Positions 40,301 to 55,300 of a stretch of DNA of 64,000 nucleotides are shown piece after piece. Numbering within the stretch: the stretch's first letter is position 1; every line of letters starts with the position of its first letter. The notes beneath the pieces are model-generated. The model saw only the letters and a program-made list of their open reading frames with translations. It was not told the origin of the DNA and did not search any database. The position numbers and the translations under genes were made by a program. Origin of the DNA: Hymenopus coronatus. Taxonomy: Eukaryota; Arthropoda; Insecta; Mantodea; Hymenopodidae. The stretch is from the NCBI GenBank assembly GCA_030762935.1, contig CM060883.1, positions 51,606,001 through 51,670,000 of the forward strand. The letters are read 5' to 3'.

Positions 40301-43300
40301 GAGAACATCCTTAAGATGGCTAACATAACCCTTCAGTTCTGTGGTAAAGGCATAGATCCTCCAAAAGCAACCTCTTCTATAATGCCAGTTCTGGTCCATG
40401 CATGTCCAGAAAATTTCTCCACAATTGAATACTTTGAGGTAAGTGTTTAGCTCAGGAAGGTGTTCATACTGAAAAAGGGTTGCATTTTTAGTACAGAAAT
40501 TGAAAATGTGTTCTTGATTAGGAAAATCTGTGAATTAATTACAAGTTCAATAAGTGTTTTGAATTGACATAAAATATTTTAATCATTTTTTTACTCCTTC
40601 TACTATGTATAGTAAGAAGGGGAAATATTGCATTTCACCTAAAAATTTGATACCAAAATTTCACTTGAAAGATACTTTTTGAGGCCCCCTAAATCAATAA
40701 AAGCTATTTGCAGACCTGAAAAAGATCTACAAGTACTTGGGAGATATGGTAGACTTGTAGTGAGCAAAGGTGTAGTTGCTGTGTACCTACCCTTGTAAGG
40801 GCTCAACCACAGGAATGTTGGAACAGGATAAGGTTCGGTTTGGTGGAGTTTATGTTGATGTTAACGAGGTAGCACTACAGATAGGCTCCTCAAAGATTGC
40901 TTTTTCAGGAGCAGCGTATCTTGTTTTCGCATGGTTTCAAGATTGATTATGAATGGTTAGCAAAATTCCCATAAGGGGAAGGGAGTTCTTGGTTCAGCTT
41001 ACAGCTATTGGCAAGTTTGGAGCCTTCTTTACTGGGGATGTCCACAAGCCATGCAATAGAAGGGCTAAGATGGAAACCCAGTTAGTGTTTGTTAAGATAC
41101 CAAGAAGTATCTTGGATGGAAAAAAGTATGGATAAATGGCATGCAGAATGAAGCAACACTACAAAAGCATATTTAAGCATTCTTCCCATATGTAAAACAG
41201 TGTTTTGAACAGAAAATTCCAGTTATAGAAAATAATAACAGCAGCAATATCAGGACATGAGATTTGAAAATCATACCGCCATTGCTTCAAGATAATTGAA
41301 AACCCACATTGTTCTTGCAATGTCGGACTTCAACTGAAGAAGAGGGCAATTGCCCTTGAAACATATGTTTTGAACATAATTACATATAAGTGAGGTGAGT
41401 GTTACTATTCCGACTCATTTTCAACTATCACATTACAGATGTTGCCTATCTGGTGTCCCTGTTCCAAGTTACTTCCTTCAGTTGGGAGATTTTAAGGCTC
41501 ACCATCCTCTTTAGGGCTTGCCTGAGAGGGACACAAAAAAAAAATGAAAGAGAAGGGTTAGCCTTGTTTAGATTAGGCATGGAAATTAAGGAGAATGAGG
41601 GGAGAGGTTATCCTGGGAATGTGTTCAATCTGTGGGGAGAAGGAAGATGAAGTTTGCATTATCTTTCAGTGCAGGACCACAAATAACTGGAAGAAAAATT
41701 TAATAAGTAGGAAATGGCTACTAAGGAACTTCCAAATTGTACTTAGAAAGATTTTTGAAGATCATAAACACATACCTAAATTAGGGGAGTTTTTATAGAA
41801 GGCAAGGATGAAATGGAAATGGCCAATTGAAAAACATGGAAACTAAATTAATTTTAGAGGATAAAGGATATTTAATAATACCTTGAAATGTTGTATATTT
41901 AATATTTATGGCCTGGCTAACTAACTGGGGTTAAGGTCAGACCATAATCATGTATACACTTAGCACTATAAATAAATAAAAAGGTATTATATTTTAAGAC
42001 AATTTTAATAATCTAGCCTAACCTTATTGTATTTTGCATGTGCTGTATGTGAACAGTACACAGCTCAGTTGTTATTTTCAGAAAAAATACGATGGTCCCC
42101 ACAGTAATGTAACACATTCATGTGATAAAAAGGAATGTTCAATTCTTAAAAAAGGAAATGTAACCATATATTCATTTATGGTCTCTTTATTTGCAGAATC
42201 TTCAATCTGACATTCTAGGGCGCTTGGTAATATATTCAGAAGTAATGACAAGTTCAATGGATGTGTTGTCTGGACCTACACTACAGCATGGACTAGCAGT
42301 AGTGCCTTATGAGCAGACCAGTGGCACTGGACGCAGCAATAACACTTGGTTGAGTCCGGAGGGGTGTGCAATGTTTTCACTGCAGTTACACGTCCCTCTC
42401 ACTTCTTATCTTGGACAGCACATTCCCCTCTTACAGCACATTGTGGCGCTGTCTGTCGTTTCAGCCATTTGCAACCTTTCTGGATACCAAGTAAGGATGC
42501 CAAAAATGTGTTTAACATAGTGAGATAGCGCTTGGAAAGGTAGAATCATACTAGAAAATTCAAAGTCATAGCTGGGATTTCATACACATATTTTTGGTTT
42601 ACCATGTCACTGCTCTAACTATTTAAGTTATCGTGGCCATATGCTGTCAAGACATTAAATTTCCCAACTTATTATTTTTTCTCTCATGTAAAAGAGCTTG
42701 CGAGATATAAGTCACCATTGTGTGTTATCTTAAAATAAATTTGGAAGTGCCTTGTGGTTTTACCAAAGAAAAAAAAAAAGCAAGTCATTTAGGTTATTCA
42801 GTGTTGTTCTGTCAGGTTGTCATGTGATAGCTCAAGTAGTGTGAATAGAGGCAGGGTGCTATGTTGAATTCCCAGCTTATTTGAAAGAACAATCATGGAT
42901 TGAGCATGGTTTGAAAAAGTAAAATTTGCTTTATATTAGGATTCATGAGTGAAATATATTGATCAAGGAATATGTACTAATTTTGGCAGTTTTGACAATG
43001 GAGTTCCTTCATGTGTGAGTTCAAGAAAGTAAAATTTTAATTAAAAAAATGGATGAAATATACAGTAACCATTGTTTTTACATAGAATAATGACAATAAA
43101 ACAAATTATTATATTGGTTTATGTGGAGGATTGAGATAATATTTCTTGGTATTGCTTGCAGGTCTAATCAACCTGACTGCTTAGTTGGTAGATTTGGTTT
43201 GCAAAAGTTCTATTTACAAAGTGGTTTTTTATGAATATGACTCACTTATAGCTTCTTTTTTTCTACTGAACGAATGATTTTGTTTCTTTCTAGTTAACGA

Positions 43301-46300
43301 CAATTCTTTTTGTACTGCTGTTATTTAATATTTTTGCCTGTCCTGCTTGTATTTTTTAACTAGTGGTATTCTTTTCTGATGAACATACTTCTTGCATACC
43401 TTTATACCTGGAAATCTAATATAGGAGGAGTAATCAAAATAAATATGACTGCTTTGTGTACTGTGGATGTATGGGTCTGTAAACCTGTGCCTCATCTCTC
43501 AAATATCTATCCACTAGTCTTTCAAAAACTTTCAACATGAAGGATATCACACTAATGGGACAAAAATCCTTAGGCCTGCAGTACAACTGTCTGCCCAGCT
43601 TAGGTTCAAAAAATTATTTTGACGTGCCTCCAGAGGCTAGAAATCTACCTTATGGAAAGAGAGACCCTGAAAAATTCCATCTAAGTGAGAAGAAATAGTC
43701 TCCCAGCCCTTTGTAGGAGAGCCAGAAAGGCCTCATCTTCACCCATACTTTACGTATAGGGCTGAAAAGTAAAGATAGCCCATTTAACTTTGTCACTATC
43801 TCAGAGGCCACATGCCAGCCTTCCTGTGAGAGCTTATATGCCTCAAACATGGTTACTTCTTGATCCATAATGCTGCTTCCCAGAAAGAGAGTTTCAAACA
43901 ACAGCCTCAGGGTTCCTCTTCCTTAGCACTGGAGGGATCTTCCACAGAGGCCAGCTTTGTCCCCCCACCTCTGGAGACCAGCAATTTCTACAGCAATTGA
44001 GCAACACTTGATTGCTTTTCTACATTCCCCCAGAAGTGCCTTCAAGATTCCTTGGAAGCCCTCCTGATCTCTCTCTTATACCATCTCTGAAATTCCTTAC
44101 AGGCATCCCAGGTTGCCTGACACTTTTTGACTTTATAAGCTATATAAGTCTTCAGCTTGATGGCACTAAAAAGGATTCCTCTCAACTTGTCTTTTGCTCT
44201 TACCTCCCGCAGGAGAGGGCAGTTCCTTTTAAAAGCAGAGACCAAGGTATTCATGAAAACGCTAACATAACACTCAGAGTGCTCTGATTCCTCAGCCTGA
44301 TCTGAGATCCATTCTCTTGCCCACCCTCCAGATCCCCCAAAAGAAGTCTCAATTGGTCTTTCTAGGGTTTCTGTAAAAGTAGTCCTTTCATAGGTAGGTT
44401 CATGGGTTACTCATCCTCTCATCTCAGCTGGTAATCCTAGAGGGTTGGAACTCAGATGATTTTGGTTGCGAGAGGTGCGGAGATAGGTGATCTAGGGGTG
44501 GCAAATAGGAATGCAGTTAGGAGATGGTTGAGGCATGATACAGTTAGCTTTAATATTGGTAATTTAGAAATATTTGACTGAGTTAAATAAAAACGGGAGC
44601 ATAGCTTATTGACTTACCAGGGCACATGTTTGCTTGAAGCATTATTATAAATAAAACTGTCATCAAAGTCGTACTACTGCTCTCTTACTCCTGGTGACAT
44701 AAATCACATATTCCTGATCATCAGTTTTGAGATTGCATATCCAAAATCAAGAGAGTAAGTATGGAGAGACATAGAGAGAGCAAAACTAGGTCGGCTGACA
44801 GCTTATAAAGCGTCCAGAGTCATCTTGACCTCAAAATTTCTGTGCAGTATCATATTTTGATACTTTTCTAATTGGTTACTTCTTATGAATTCTGGATTTC
44901 TCCAATAAGTCAGGGTAATACACTACAATATTCTTTTTTTGTTCCTTTTTATGTGGAGGGGAAAATGCATTATTACATTTGATTCTCAACCTGTGTACAA
45001 TGGTTAGGGGCATATGAGGCTACCTGCTCAGTTACAGATACTCGCTAAAAAGTGCTTCCATGTATTAATTGTGTCATGCTGTGTGTTATTGTGTTGTTCG
45101 TGAAGTTTGTCATGTACCCCGTAGCACCCCAGTTAGTATGTGTAAGCTAGATTGCTGTATACATTCTATGCAAGCACATCAATGTTAATTGCTAAGATTA
45201 TCCATGAGACCTGAACAATTCCAAAGTGAATATATGTATTATTGCTGGTGGATGTTTAATTGCTGCTTTCTAGATGTTTGTTAGTTTGTACAGGGAGTGC
45301 CTACATGTCATGAAATTTTTGTCTTATCTTAGATTCTAATATTTGTGAACTACTTATCTACTTCATATACTGTATTCTAATAAGATTACTACACTAATAA
45401 ATAAGCTCTAATGTCAGCATGTGGTGCTGAATCCTGTGCTAGTTTTCATGGGTGGATGCCACTCATCAGTGATGCACAGGTTCCCATCGCTCTAGTTAGA
45501 TTGGGCTCAATGTCCTTTGTCAAGTTCATTGGCCATGTAGTTGCTGATACCATATATATGACTGACTCCATAATGCAAATGGCCTGAGTTTTGCCCACAT
45601 TGATCACAGTGGCAGACCCTTTCTCCAGGACTGCCTCAGCTGAGGTTGAGGGCTTGCGGGCTATGCAATGATCTAGGTCTAAAAAGGTAAAAGGAGAAAA
45701 GTTTAATGCTGGAATTTTTAGGAAAGTAATCTGTATCATAGTTGTATAAGATTGCTGAGGAGTATTTATTTCTCCTGAGTGGTCTTGGGATAAGGTTCAA
45801 TTGAATAGTGACCAGATTCTGCTGTGTTTGTTTGTGTGTCATAGTTCCCTAACACTTTTATTGGTGGATTTTGTTGAGTGTGTAATTATTTTTCATGTGT
45901 GGTGTGTTTCTTACTGAATTGCTCAACTGTATGCATCTTAAGCTCATCATATAGTAAATCAGATGGTGGTAAGGCTATCATCTGCAGTATATTATTTCGG
46001 AATGTTTGTAATCTTTTGATATATGTTTAGGCATCGTATCTCCATACCAGTGCAGCATAGGTGAAGAGTGGATGCATTAATGTTTTTTACTGTGTGACTT
46101 TCATTTTGAGGTTTAATTGAGAGTCCCTGAGTGGGCATTGGCTTTTCGCCATATTTGTAATGTATGCTTTTTCCATATTAGTCCCTGGTGTTTTTTGGAT
46201 CCTAGCCAAGTTACCACATATATATCCACCCTATGTTTTCACCAAATATGGTAAAGTTGTGGTAACTGATATTTGGGAAATCTGCGATTATTATGTTTGG

Positions 46301-49300
46301 TGAATATGATTTTGGTGCTTTCGGTGCATTTATTTTAATTTGTCCTTTTGTAAACCATGCCTCTATATTATTGAGGTAATTTTGTAATCTTTTGTATATT
46401 TAGTCTATTACCTAATTGTGCCATTCATTATTACTGTACTGTCTGCGTACATTTTATAAGTTTGTGTTTTCAGTTTTGGGGATTTCATTTATAAATATGT
46501 GAAATATTTCCATCCAAGTAAACTGCTTTGCAGCACTCCTGCTTTGAAAAGAAACTCTCTTAAGAGACAATTCTTCACTCATGATTAAAATTTTCAGTTG
46601 TAGGTAGTTTTCTATTAGTTTGATTAGCAAGTTGCATATGTTTAGTATTTTGAGGCTTCACTTTTTAGCATTCCAACAAATGGTTGATCACATAACAATG
46701 TGCTAACTTATTCTTTGTTTATCATGGCAGGAAAATGGGACCAAAACCATAGAAACTGCATTACTGTGAGTGATATTTGTTTCTCCTTAACATGCTGTAA
46801 TCTGAGGCTCTTCGAGTTAAAAAGGTGGTTGGTTGGTTGGTTGGTTGTTTGCTAATGCTCAGCATGTTGGAGTTCTTCCATTTGCCTTCTTGCTCCCCAG
46901 TAGCGCAATGAGAGATCTGGAGCTGTTAAATTTTGACATTTTAAAAAGGTTTGATGCCAAATTTTGGTTCTTGAACACCAAAATCCTTGGTTTAAAGCTT
47001 TGGGTCTTTCTGCTTTCTCCCAATAAAACTGCAATCCACCTCTTGCTGGCAGCAACAGTTTCTCAAACATAACAACCATATCCTAATTGGTTACATAAAA
47101 TACTTTTGTTTTTTGTAATTATTTGCTTCCTTTTGCTGACACTCGCTTGTTTATGCACTCGTTCGAAGCTATCTTTTATAAGAAAGGAGTTTGGTAATGT
47201 TATTAATTTTCATAATTGTGCTGCTTTTGCAGCTTCCATCAAATTTTGTTATGCTAATTAACATGTTTGGTTCATTTGCCAGTAGTTTTTTTTATAGATG
47301 GAAAGTAAATCGGATGCAATACTGGTTTATTAAATGTATGTGCAGAGTTTAAAGATGAATAATAATTTTAACCTTGATGTTTTCCAAATGTTTTAACCTG
47401 CTAAGATTTTATTTTACAAAGCATTTATTCATTTAAGTGTTGCTTCTTATACATCTTTTGTTACAGCACATTGACCTAAGATTGAAGTGGCCAAATGATA
47501 TTTATGCTGGAAGAAATGCGAAGATTGGTGGTCTGGCAGTTAACAGTCGAGTGGAGAGTGCAGTGGTTGTATGCAATATTGGTAAGTTAAAGGGAAGTTA
47601 ACACCCATGAAGCTTCATTTTATTAGTAAGTATAAGTTTCCATCACCTTAATCAGGGGATGTAATTAACTATAGAAGTATTGCAAGCCATCCAATATCCT
47701 TATCAAACCACCAAATGCATTACTGTTACTGTATAAGTGGAGGCCAACGTCTTTCTTCCTCTGACATGACCAGGAAAGTTGTTAAGCAGTATGTTGGGAT
47801 TGACACACAAAAATGATGAGAATCAATTGTTGCTTTACAACTTCATAGCAGTGTACTATATTATTACTTAGCTTTTCACTCAGTTATCACATTTTAAAAT
47901 GTTATATTTTATTCATCAGCATTCAGGCAGAAGTCACCAAGTCCAAAATCTTATTTATATACGCAGCCAATTTAAACTTTAGAATAGCCATGAAAAATAG
48001 TAAAAAATTATGAATTTTTGTTTGTTTCAGGGAGTACACTAAGGTAATCCCTGAGAAAGTATTGTGTAAACCTCATTGTTTTACAATAATATCTGATATT
48101 TCATCTGAACACTAGAATTTTTGTTTTTTAATTTCTTAATAGCAATTATTTCTGGATAATTACTGGGCTGAAGAACAATGTGGCATTATTTTCTACTAGC
48201 TCTTGCATAAATGGTATAGCAGTTGCACAGGAAGACTGAGGGGTTTTTGATACCCTGGAAAAGAAGCAGTTAAATTGTTCTGCCAAACTGAATATTTTAT
48301 CTTTTGCCCTTCTACAATAATTTCAAGCTTATTTTTAATTGGCAACTTTTCCCCATCTCTTTCGTTAAACATTGTTTATTACTCTTAAAATCTTAGAAGA
48401 TAACAAATCATTTAGGTTTGTGACATTTACCATGTTCTAATAGAACTTTTTTTTCCTTTATTTCATAGATTAAAAAAGTTCAAAATGTGATTGCTTTACA
48501 ACATGCTTTAACATTTGTTTTTATTCCAATAAAGGATGTGGTATTAATCTGGACAATAAGTATCCTACAACATGTATAAATGAAGTGATCGCACAATATA
48601 ATTCATCAGTATCAGCTCCAAATGAAAAGATTGCACCTTTATCTCGTGAGAAGTTGTTTGCTGTCACCTTCACACAGCTGGAAGCTTTATTAGCTGCTGT
48701 TCAAGGTGGTCAAATTCAGCAGGTTCTTCACCAGTACTATAGTTACTGGCTTCACAGGTAATTTTAACTTTTTTCTTTCTATAATTTGAATTTTATTTTG
48801 TTACTTGCAAACTATACACTGTTTTTGTGTGATATAGCCACACTTCACTTAGGTGTCTCCAAAAGATAGAGTATAACCATTTCCAAAATGAAAGATCTGA
48901 TCTTTACAGGAGTAATGGAATTGGAGCGTATTTGGTGGTTGAACACCAAGGTTTTAAAGGCCATCTTGATTTTTTTTCTCTCAGTAAAAGAATAAGGCGC
49001 TCCTTCATTACCGATTGTTACTATCTATACTTCAAGAAAAGGATTTTAAATGAAGACTTAAAATCAAATAATGTGTGCCATTTCTGTGGTATTTATAGTT
49101 CTGGCTGGAATAGTGTTCTATTACCTTTAGTGTAGTGTATTCTACTTTCTAAGCATTTCACCTAATGAAGATACACTTATTTTTACTTTCTCTACTTAGC
49201 ACATAGTACATAGTTAGAGAAGGTATTGCACTCCACCCAAAAATTTGATACTGAGATTTCATTGGAGATACACGTTTTATGGTCCTTTACATAAAAAAAA

Positions 49301-52300
49301 AAACAGTTTTAGAATCAGGTGTGTGTGTGTGTGTGTGTGCATGGGCGTCTGCGCGCGCGCGCATGTGTGTGTGTGTGCATGCGCGCGCGTGTGTGTGAGA
49401 GAGAGAGAACACAATTACTCGAAAATGAAAAATTTGTTAAATAACAAATTGGTATTTCAGATCAGTTTCTTCCAAGGATGTAACATGATTTTGAGAAAAA
49501 AAACCCTCCCACCCAACCCCAAACTACCCTTTACATGGAAAAAATTTTGAAGTTCTGATTTTTTCATAAATGGCTTCAATGATTTTGATTAAAATACTGT
49601 ATATTCTAGCTATTGAAAAATAAAGTGTATATCTTGATTTTTTTGGGAATCCCCTCTGAAGACCTCTTCATTCTGGATGACTTGTGCATAACTGGTAAAC
49701 TGTAAAAAATAGACAGAAACTTACTACACAAAAAAATGTAAATCCTGTTAAAACACACAATTTTTCTCATATACATTTTTTTTCTGGAGTTGACAATTTC
49801 CAAGCTATTCCTTGTTATTGGTTTCAGTTTTAAAATACATAAATTTTTTTCATGCAGGAATTTTTCAACTCTTGATCATGCAATGAAATGAATTTCAATC
49901 ACATTGCAACAAACTTTTAAAAGATTTGACTATCATTTTGGCCTAGCAAGCTCCTTATTTCCCTTCTTACAAGGAAGCAAGCACTAAGGTATTTTTGCTG
50001 ATGTTTATCATGATTAGTATGAAGTAGATATAAGAATAAGCATTTTAACAATAATTTATTATTGAGATGTAGAGAAAGTCATGTGAATGGAACACATCAG
50101 CATGGCAGAGAATGGAACTACTGATGCTGCTGCCAAGGCAATAGTTTTATTGCCCAAATGTTACTTTCTAAAGTTACCTCTAATTATTTTAGATGTTATT
50201 TCAATCTTGAGCCATTCTAATGTGCTGGCATATGGAATGGTCTCTATTCATTGTAACTAATTACAGAAAATTAAATCAATCTCTCTTGCCTGGGTTACCT
50301 CCATACTAAACATCTTGTGAGGAAGTGCTTTAAGACTGAATGTACATAAGGTGCTGTTATTTTGTTCATGAATATTTGTTGAACAATGAGCTTGCTGCTC
50401 TTAGAGATGGAAACCTGATACCCACTGCCATGCTAAAATTAAGTAGTCTGGGGCAATCTATCCATTTTGCCTCCACCCTGTCTGGTATTCCTACTATGAT
50501 GCATTTGCAATAGTGGACTTTTAATTACCTTCTTATATGAATATGTCTCCGCTGTATGCATATTTACCCTTTGTAGAGTAGAATGTAATTTCTGAGGTAC
50601 TCTATCAACTATTTCCGTTACATAATTACCTAACTGTTTAAAATAAATTCCAATGGTATTGCTAAGTGCATTGAACAAAGCAGACTGAGTGCTCTCTTTC
50701 CATCTAGTCCACTTCCAACAACATGAATTCTGAAAATTCTGAGAGCAGCCAAATGCTCCATTCCACAGATGTCTGCTCAACAGTGTTTACCAGTTCTATG
50801 TGGTCCAAGGAATGAGGGAATACCATTCATACATAAGTAGGTGCCTCTTTCTTTCTTTCTTTCTTTCTTCCTTCCTTCTTTTTGTTGTTATACTCCATCT
50901 TTAACTGCAATGGCCATGTTGGCAGCCTTTTACCTTTGGAACAGATTGCCAAAGTGTTAACTCATGTACAGTATTAGTTGTATCTTATACAATAGATCAT
51001 ACACACTTTCACAATCTCATTCATACTTCCAGAATCTGGGGAGGATAGGGAATAATCCTGGCTGAAGAAAAAATCACACCACCCCCTAGGAATCAAATCT
51101 GTGACCCCTTGAAGATGACTTCTTGTACATGTTATATGGAAAATGTTAACAGCTTACATAATGGTAAGGTCCGACTTTCTTCTGTGTTTGGCCTCTGCAT
51201 AGCCAATGAATCCATCACATGCTATTTCAGGTACCCTGGGTCAGATTTTCCATAGAATTTCTGGAATTTCCTACTGTCACCTAGTGTTTCTTCATTGCAA
51301 AGCCACCATGGAATTCCAAGAATTCTTATTCTGCTCCAACTGCAACAAGGTTTATAACTATGCTTTTTATATGCAAGTGTAGGGCATCCAATTGTGAGAT
51401 TTTGATACTCCACCTTTGGGCTTGATGGAGTGCACATATAATGAATGCTTCAGCATTTGCCTGCCAGCAGTAAATAATTTCTCCAGATATACCACTCTAT
51501 TGATAAGCCATTCCAACAGTTTGGCATAAAATCGCTATTGTTCTCATCCTGAAATGTGCAATGTGCTAGTAGTTCCCTTCCAGATATCCAATTTTGCTCA
51601 CCAGTTGCATTTACAAGGCTTGAAATGAATAATTAATGTTTGACTTGGAAACTGGAATCCCAGAATCTTTTAGTGAATGCACATGCAACTTTCACAGGCA
51701 CCCTTCTATTGATGATCATCTGGTTAGCCTTCTGACACAGACACATTCAATGGGTTCCTGAGGAAGTATCACATTGACAGTGTTTTGATTTTCAAGACTG
51801 CCTATACTACATGTTAGAGGGGTGCTATCTTTCATATGCTCTATCAGTGGGATATTCTGGGTCACAGAATTCATGAAAGACTTGCTATTTTGCATACCTG
51901 TGGGATCAGGTTTCTCAGGAATCTTTTAATTAACAGAACAGAGTACTTTCATACTAGGCACTAAGCATCACACTCATTGATGTGGCATCAGTTACGTGGT
52001 TGACCATGTTCTACCAGACATTTCATCATCTGTTTGTGTGGATACTTTGCCTTTTACGGCCACAAAGGAGCAGATACCTGTAGACTTGTATTCCTCGAAT
52101 AGACAGGGTGCCCGATGCAATATAACTGCCTGTGGTCCAATGTAAACCATCTTAACCTCTTAGAATCCATGCTGGCTTTGTAGAGACTATATTGCATAAA
52201 GTGAGGAGTCACTGGCAGTTTTTCTAGTGGTAGGGTATAAAGTTGGGTCATGTTTTATGTCAGCTGTTAGCTCTGGGTGGAGAGTAATTTCTCTGAAGTA

Positions 52301-55300
52301 TTCTTAAGAGGTCAGGCCTTTAATGGATACTCCAGACCGGCACAGGCTGGGAGATTTGTGTCTTTTTTTTATCCCTCAGATGACATAGTTTTGGATGATT
52401 ATCATATCTTCTCTGCGCTCAATCTCATCACCACATTTTTGTGATGCATCTGGAATATGGGTCATTATAAGACATTAATCCTTTTTACGCCCAAAAGGAA
52501 AATCGGCAGGATATGAGGACAAATAAAAAATACCTCACATCAAGATGGATAATATTGATGAAAACATTCAAAGATGACCAATCGTCAAAAGCTCATGTGC
52601 CATTCTCTTAGGCTCTTACCCCTATAAGGTATCAACATAAGAAACTGAATAGTAGCCACGGTGTAGTTACAGTGCTCATTTGGATGCCCTCTCTAATGAG
52701 GAGATTATGAATTTGATTGTTCAATCAGAGTGTCATTATATATCATACCACTTTGGGATGTACCACATGATTTTAAAACAGTTTTGCAGATGAAGCTTCT
52801 TTTGCAAACATTGACCAAAGGTTCATTCTTGTTCAGCAACAATTCAAGCTCTGGTCAATGTGTTCCATTGCCATGTATGTTCTACTGTAGGATAGCCATG
52901 GTAATGATTGTGGGATAAGTCCTCAATCCTAGGATTAGCCTACTTTGAGGGCAGCAATGTTGGAATCAGTTTACCTTTTTTCTTCTGTGTTGGGCTAACA
53001 CCTTCCACTGCACATTGATCTTGTCTCTTTCACTGTCATTCTGGCAGTGTGGTCTGAATCCTTCCACTCCATTTCCTCTGTGGAGGTGGTCTCCTTTCCA
53101 ATTGTAAATTTCATTTCAAGAACTTCAAATTGATTGGAAGTTGTGATCAGCAAAGATTTAAATTAAATTGAATTTTATTTCATGGACACTTCTTAACTGC
53201 TTTGGTTCTGTGTCATATTCTATATTGGGCGTGAAAGATCCCTTAATTTTGCTCAGAAACCTCTTCATCAGTATTGAGGTTCTTTGATGTGCCATAAATC
53301 TATGATATGGGCCCAACAGCTTTACTTCCCTTCGGAAGGAATCCATGCTAAAGATTTTTATGCTAGGAAAAAATCCATCACGCCCCTGCCATGTTTGAGC
53401 TGCAACCTTGAGCATTAGAGGCTAACATGATAACCAGTACGTCACAGGAGGGTGACGGCAAAGAATTGCTGACCTGAGCACCTCAAGAAGAGTCCTCAAT
53501 GGAGGGTCTCTGAAGAGATACAGCTGTACTTTTTGTTCCCTTTGATATTTTTACTTTGAGGAAGTCAGTTCAGATATACCTGGTCTTATATTTATTGGTA
53601 GTTTATTGTATAGTATGGCTTGCCAGTCTTGCTGATTAAGGTCAACGGGCTTGGTGGTGATTTTACCAGTTCTCTTTTGAATAATGGACTGGCCAGAGGA
53701 TGCTGACATAGTTGTTGATTTCAAAGACTTTGGAAGTGGTCTACCTACTATAATATTTTCTGCAATATTAATTAGGTTGGTCTTAGTTATAGTTCCCAAT
53801 TTAGTACCAGTTTAGCTGCAACTGAGCTATATGTACTGGACTTCAGAACAGAAGATTGGCAGATGTGCAGGAGTTCATGGGCTTCCAAGACATCTCTCTA
53901 ACTGGATCTCTTGGATTGCACTTTTTTGTCAGCAAAATTAGGCCATTCATGGTAACTTTATGGATGTTCACCCCTGTACAAGGGCGGTCTGAAAAGTTCT
54001 CTGCCTGATAGTGAAAAACGACAATACATGCTTTCAAAGTAGTTTTATTACTTTCTCTATAGGTACTATGTACATAGTGTATAGAGAAGGTATTGTATTG
54101 CACTCAAAAATTTGATACTGAGATTTCACTAGAGATATATGTTTTGAGACTCCCTGAATCCAAAAAAAGCACTTCTAGAAAAATGTCTGTGTGTGTTTCT
54201 GTCTGTCAGTCTGTGTGTGTCTGTGGGCAGCATAGCTCAAAAATGACAAGACCATTAAAAACCAAACTTGGTATTTAAGTTTGGTATCTTCCAAGTATGC
54301 GACACAAACATTTTCAAGAAAATCCCCCCACCCCAAACTACCCTTTACATGGAAAAAATTTCGAAAATTTTGATTTTCTTAAAAATGGCTCTTATGATTT
54401 TGATTAAAATCTTGTATATTTAAAACATTTACGTGCCAAATAAAATGTATATCTTGAATTTTCTGGGAATAGCCTCTGAAGACTACTTTATTCTGCATGA
54501 ATTTTACGGATTTTAGCATAACTGCTAAACGTAAGAGATGGACAAAAACTTACCCCACAGAAAATGTAGAGCACATTAAAATACACAATTTATGTTATGT
54601 ACATTTTTTTTGTGGAGTTGGTCGTTTTTAAGACATTTCTTGTTTTTAGTTTCAGCTTTAAAAAACATACTTTTCTCATTCAGGAATTTGTCAACTCCTG
54701 TCCACTAAGGAACTTCAGCCACATAGCAACCATCTTTTAACTACGACTTTAACCTATGGTACTCCCTTATTTCGCTTCTACTTAACAAGGACGCAAGTAA
54801 TAAGACTATTTCTGCTCTTATTTTCTCAATTAGTATGAAGTAAATAGAAGTCTAAGCTTTTTAATAATAATTTATTGCAGAGATGTAGAGAAAGTCATGT
54901 GAATGAAACACATCAGATTTTTTTTCAACATAATCTCCTCTAATATCAATACATTTTGTCCAGCGGTGTTCCAATGCCATTATCCCCTCTCTGTAATGTT
55001 ACTCTGGATGTGCTGTAAAGTACTCATTTACAGCCGCAATTGCTAAATTGGACAAAAAGTGCCTACCAACAAAGAATTTCTTCAATTTTGGAAACAGATG
55101 GAAGTCCGAGGGAGCCAAATCTGGGGAATAGAGTGGATAGTCCAGCACTTCATAGTGCAGGTGTCTCAATGTACCCATTGCCAAAACACTTTTGTAGGCA
55201 GGTGCATTGTCCTAATGGAAAACAATTTTTTTCTTTTTTATCCGGGTCTGTTTTCACGAATGCTTACATTCAGTTTGGTTAGAAGTTGAGAGTAGTATTT

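Larger units (their letters stand above)
40439..42196 (+). other. HLCS: HLCS intron 5 of the window (1.8 kb)
   Basis: The borders are GTAAGT and CTTTATTTGCAG. It contains a 0.85-kb repeat fragment (40598-40705), an unassigned GC-richer stretch (40735-41140) that looks like decayed mobile DNA but carries no motif I recognise, and a LINE 3' remnant (41530-41985). Confidence 0.75.
42491..47466 (+). other. HLCS: HLCS intron 6 of the window (5.0 kb)
   Basis: The borders are GTAAGG and CTTTTGTTACAG. It holds a diverged family B SINE (42541-42690), two antisense LINE remnants (43430-44400 and 45640-46620) and a short GGTT simple repeat (46826-46848). The stretches 42700-43420 and 44400-45440 show nothing I can identify. 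Confidence 0.75.

Noticed and set aside
40735..41140. GC-richer stretch with a 60-codon frame, considered as an exon
   Set aside because: Exons 5 and 6 join directly in phase and match the family; the stretch has no suitable splice borders.
49245..49550. Open frame of 101 codons across the GT/GC repeat
   Set aside because: It is created by a dinucleotide repeat inside a copy of the 0.85-kb repeat; the peptide is a low-complexity artefact.
50439..50780. Antisense frame of 113 codons with a helix-like segment, weakly like the end of MADF/BESS-type proteins
   Set aside because: The similarity is too vague and there are no flanking splice or element signals.
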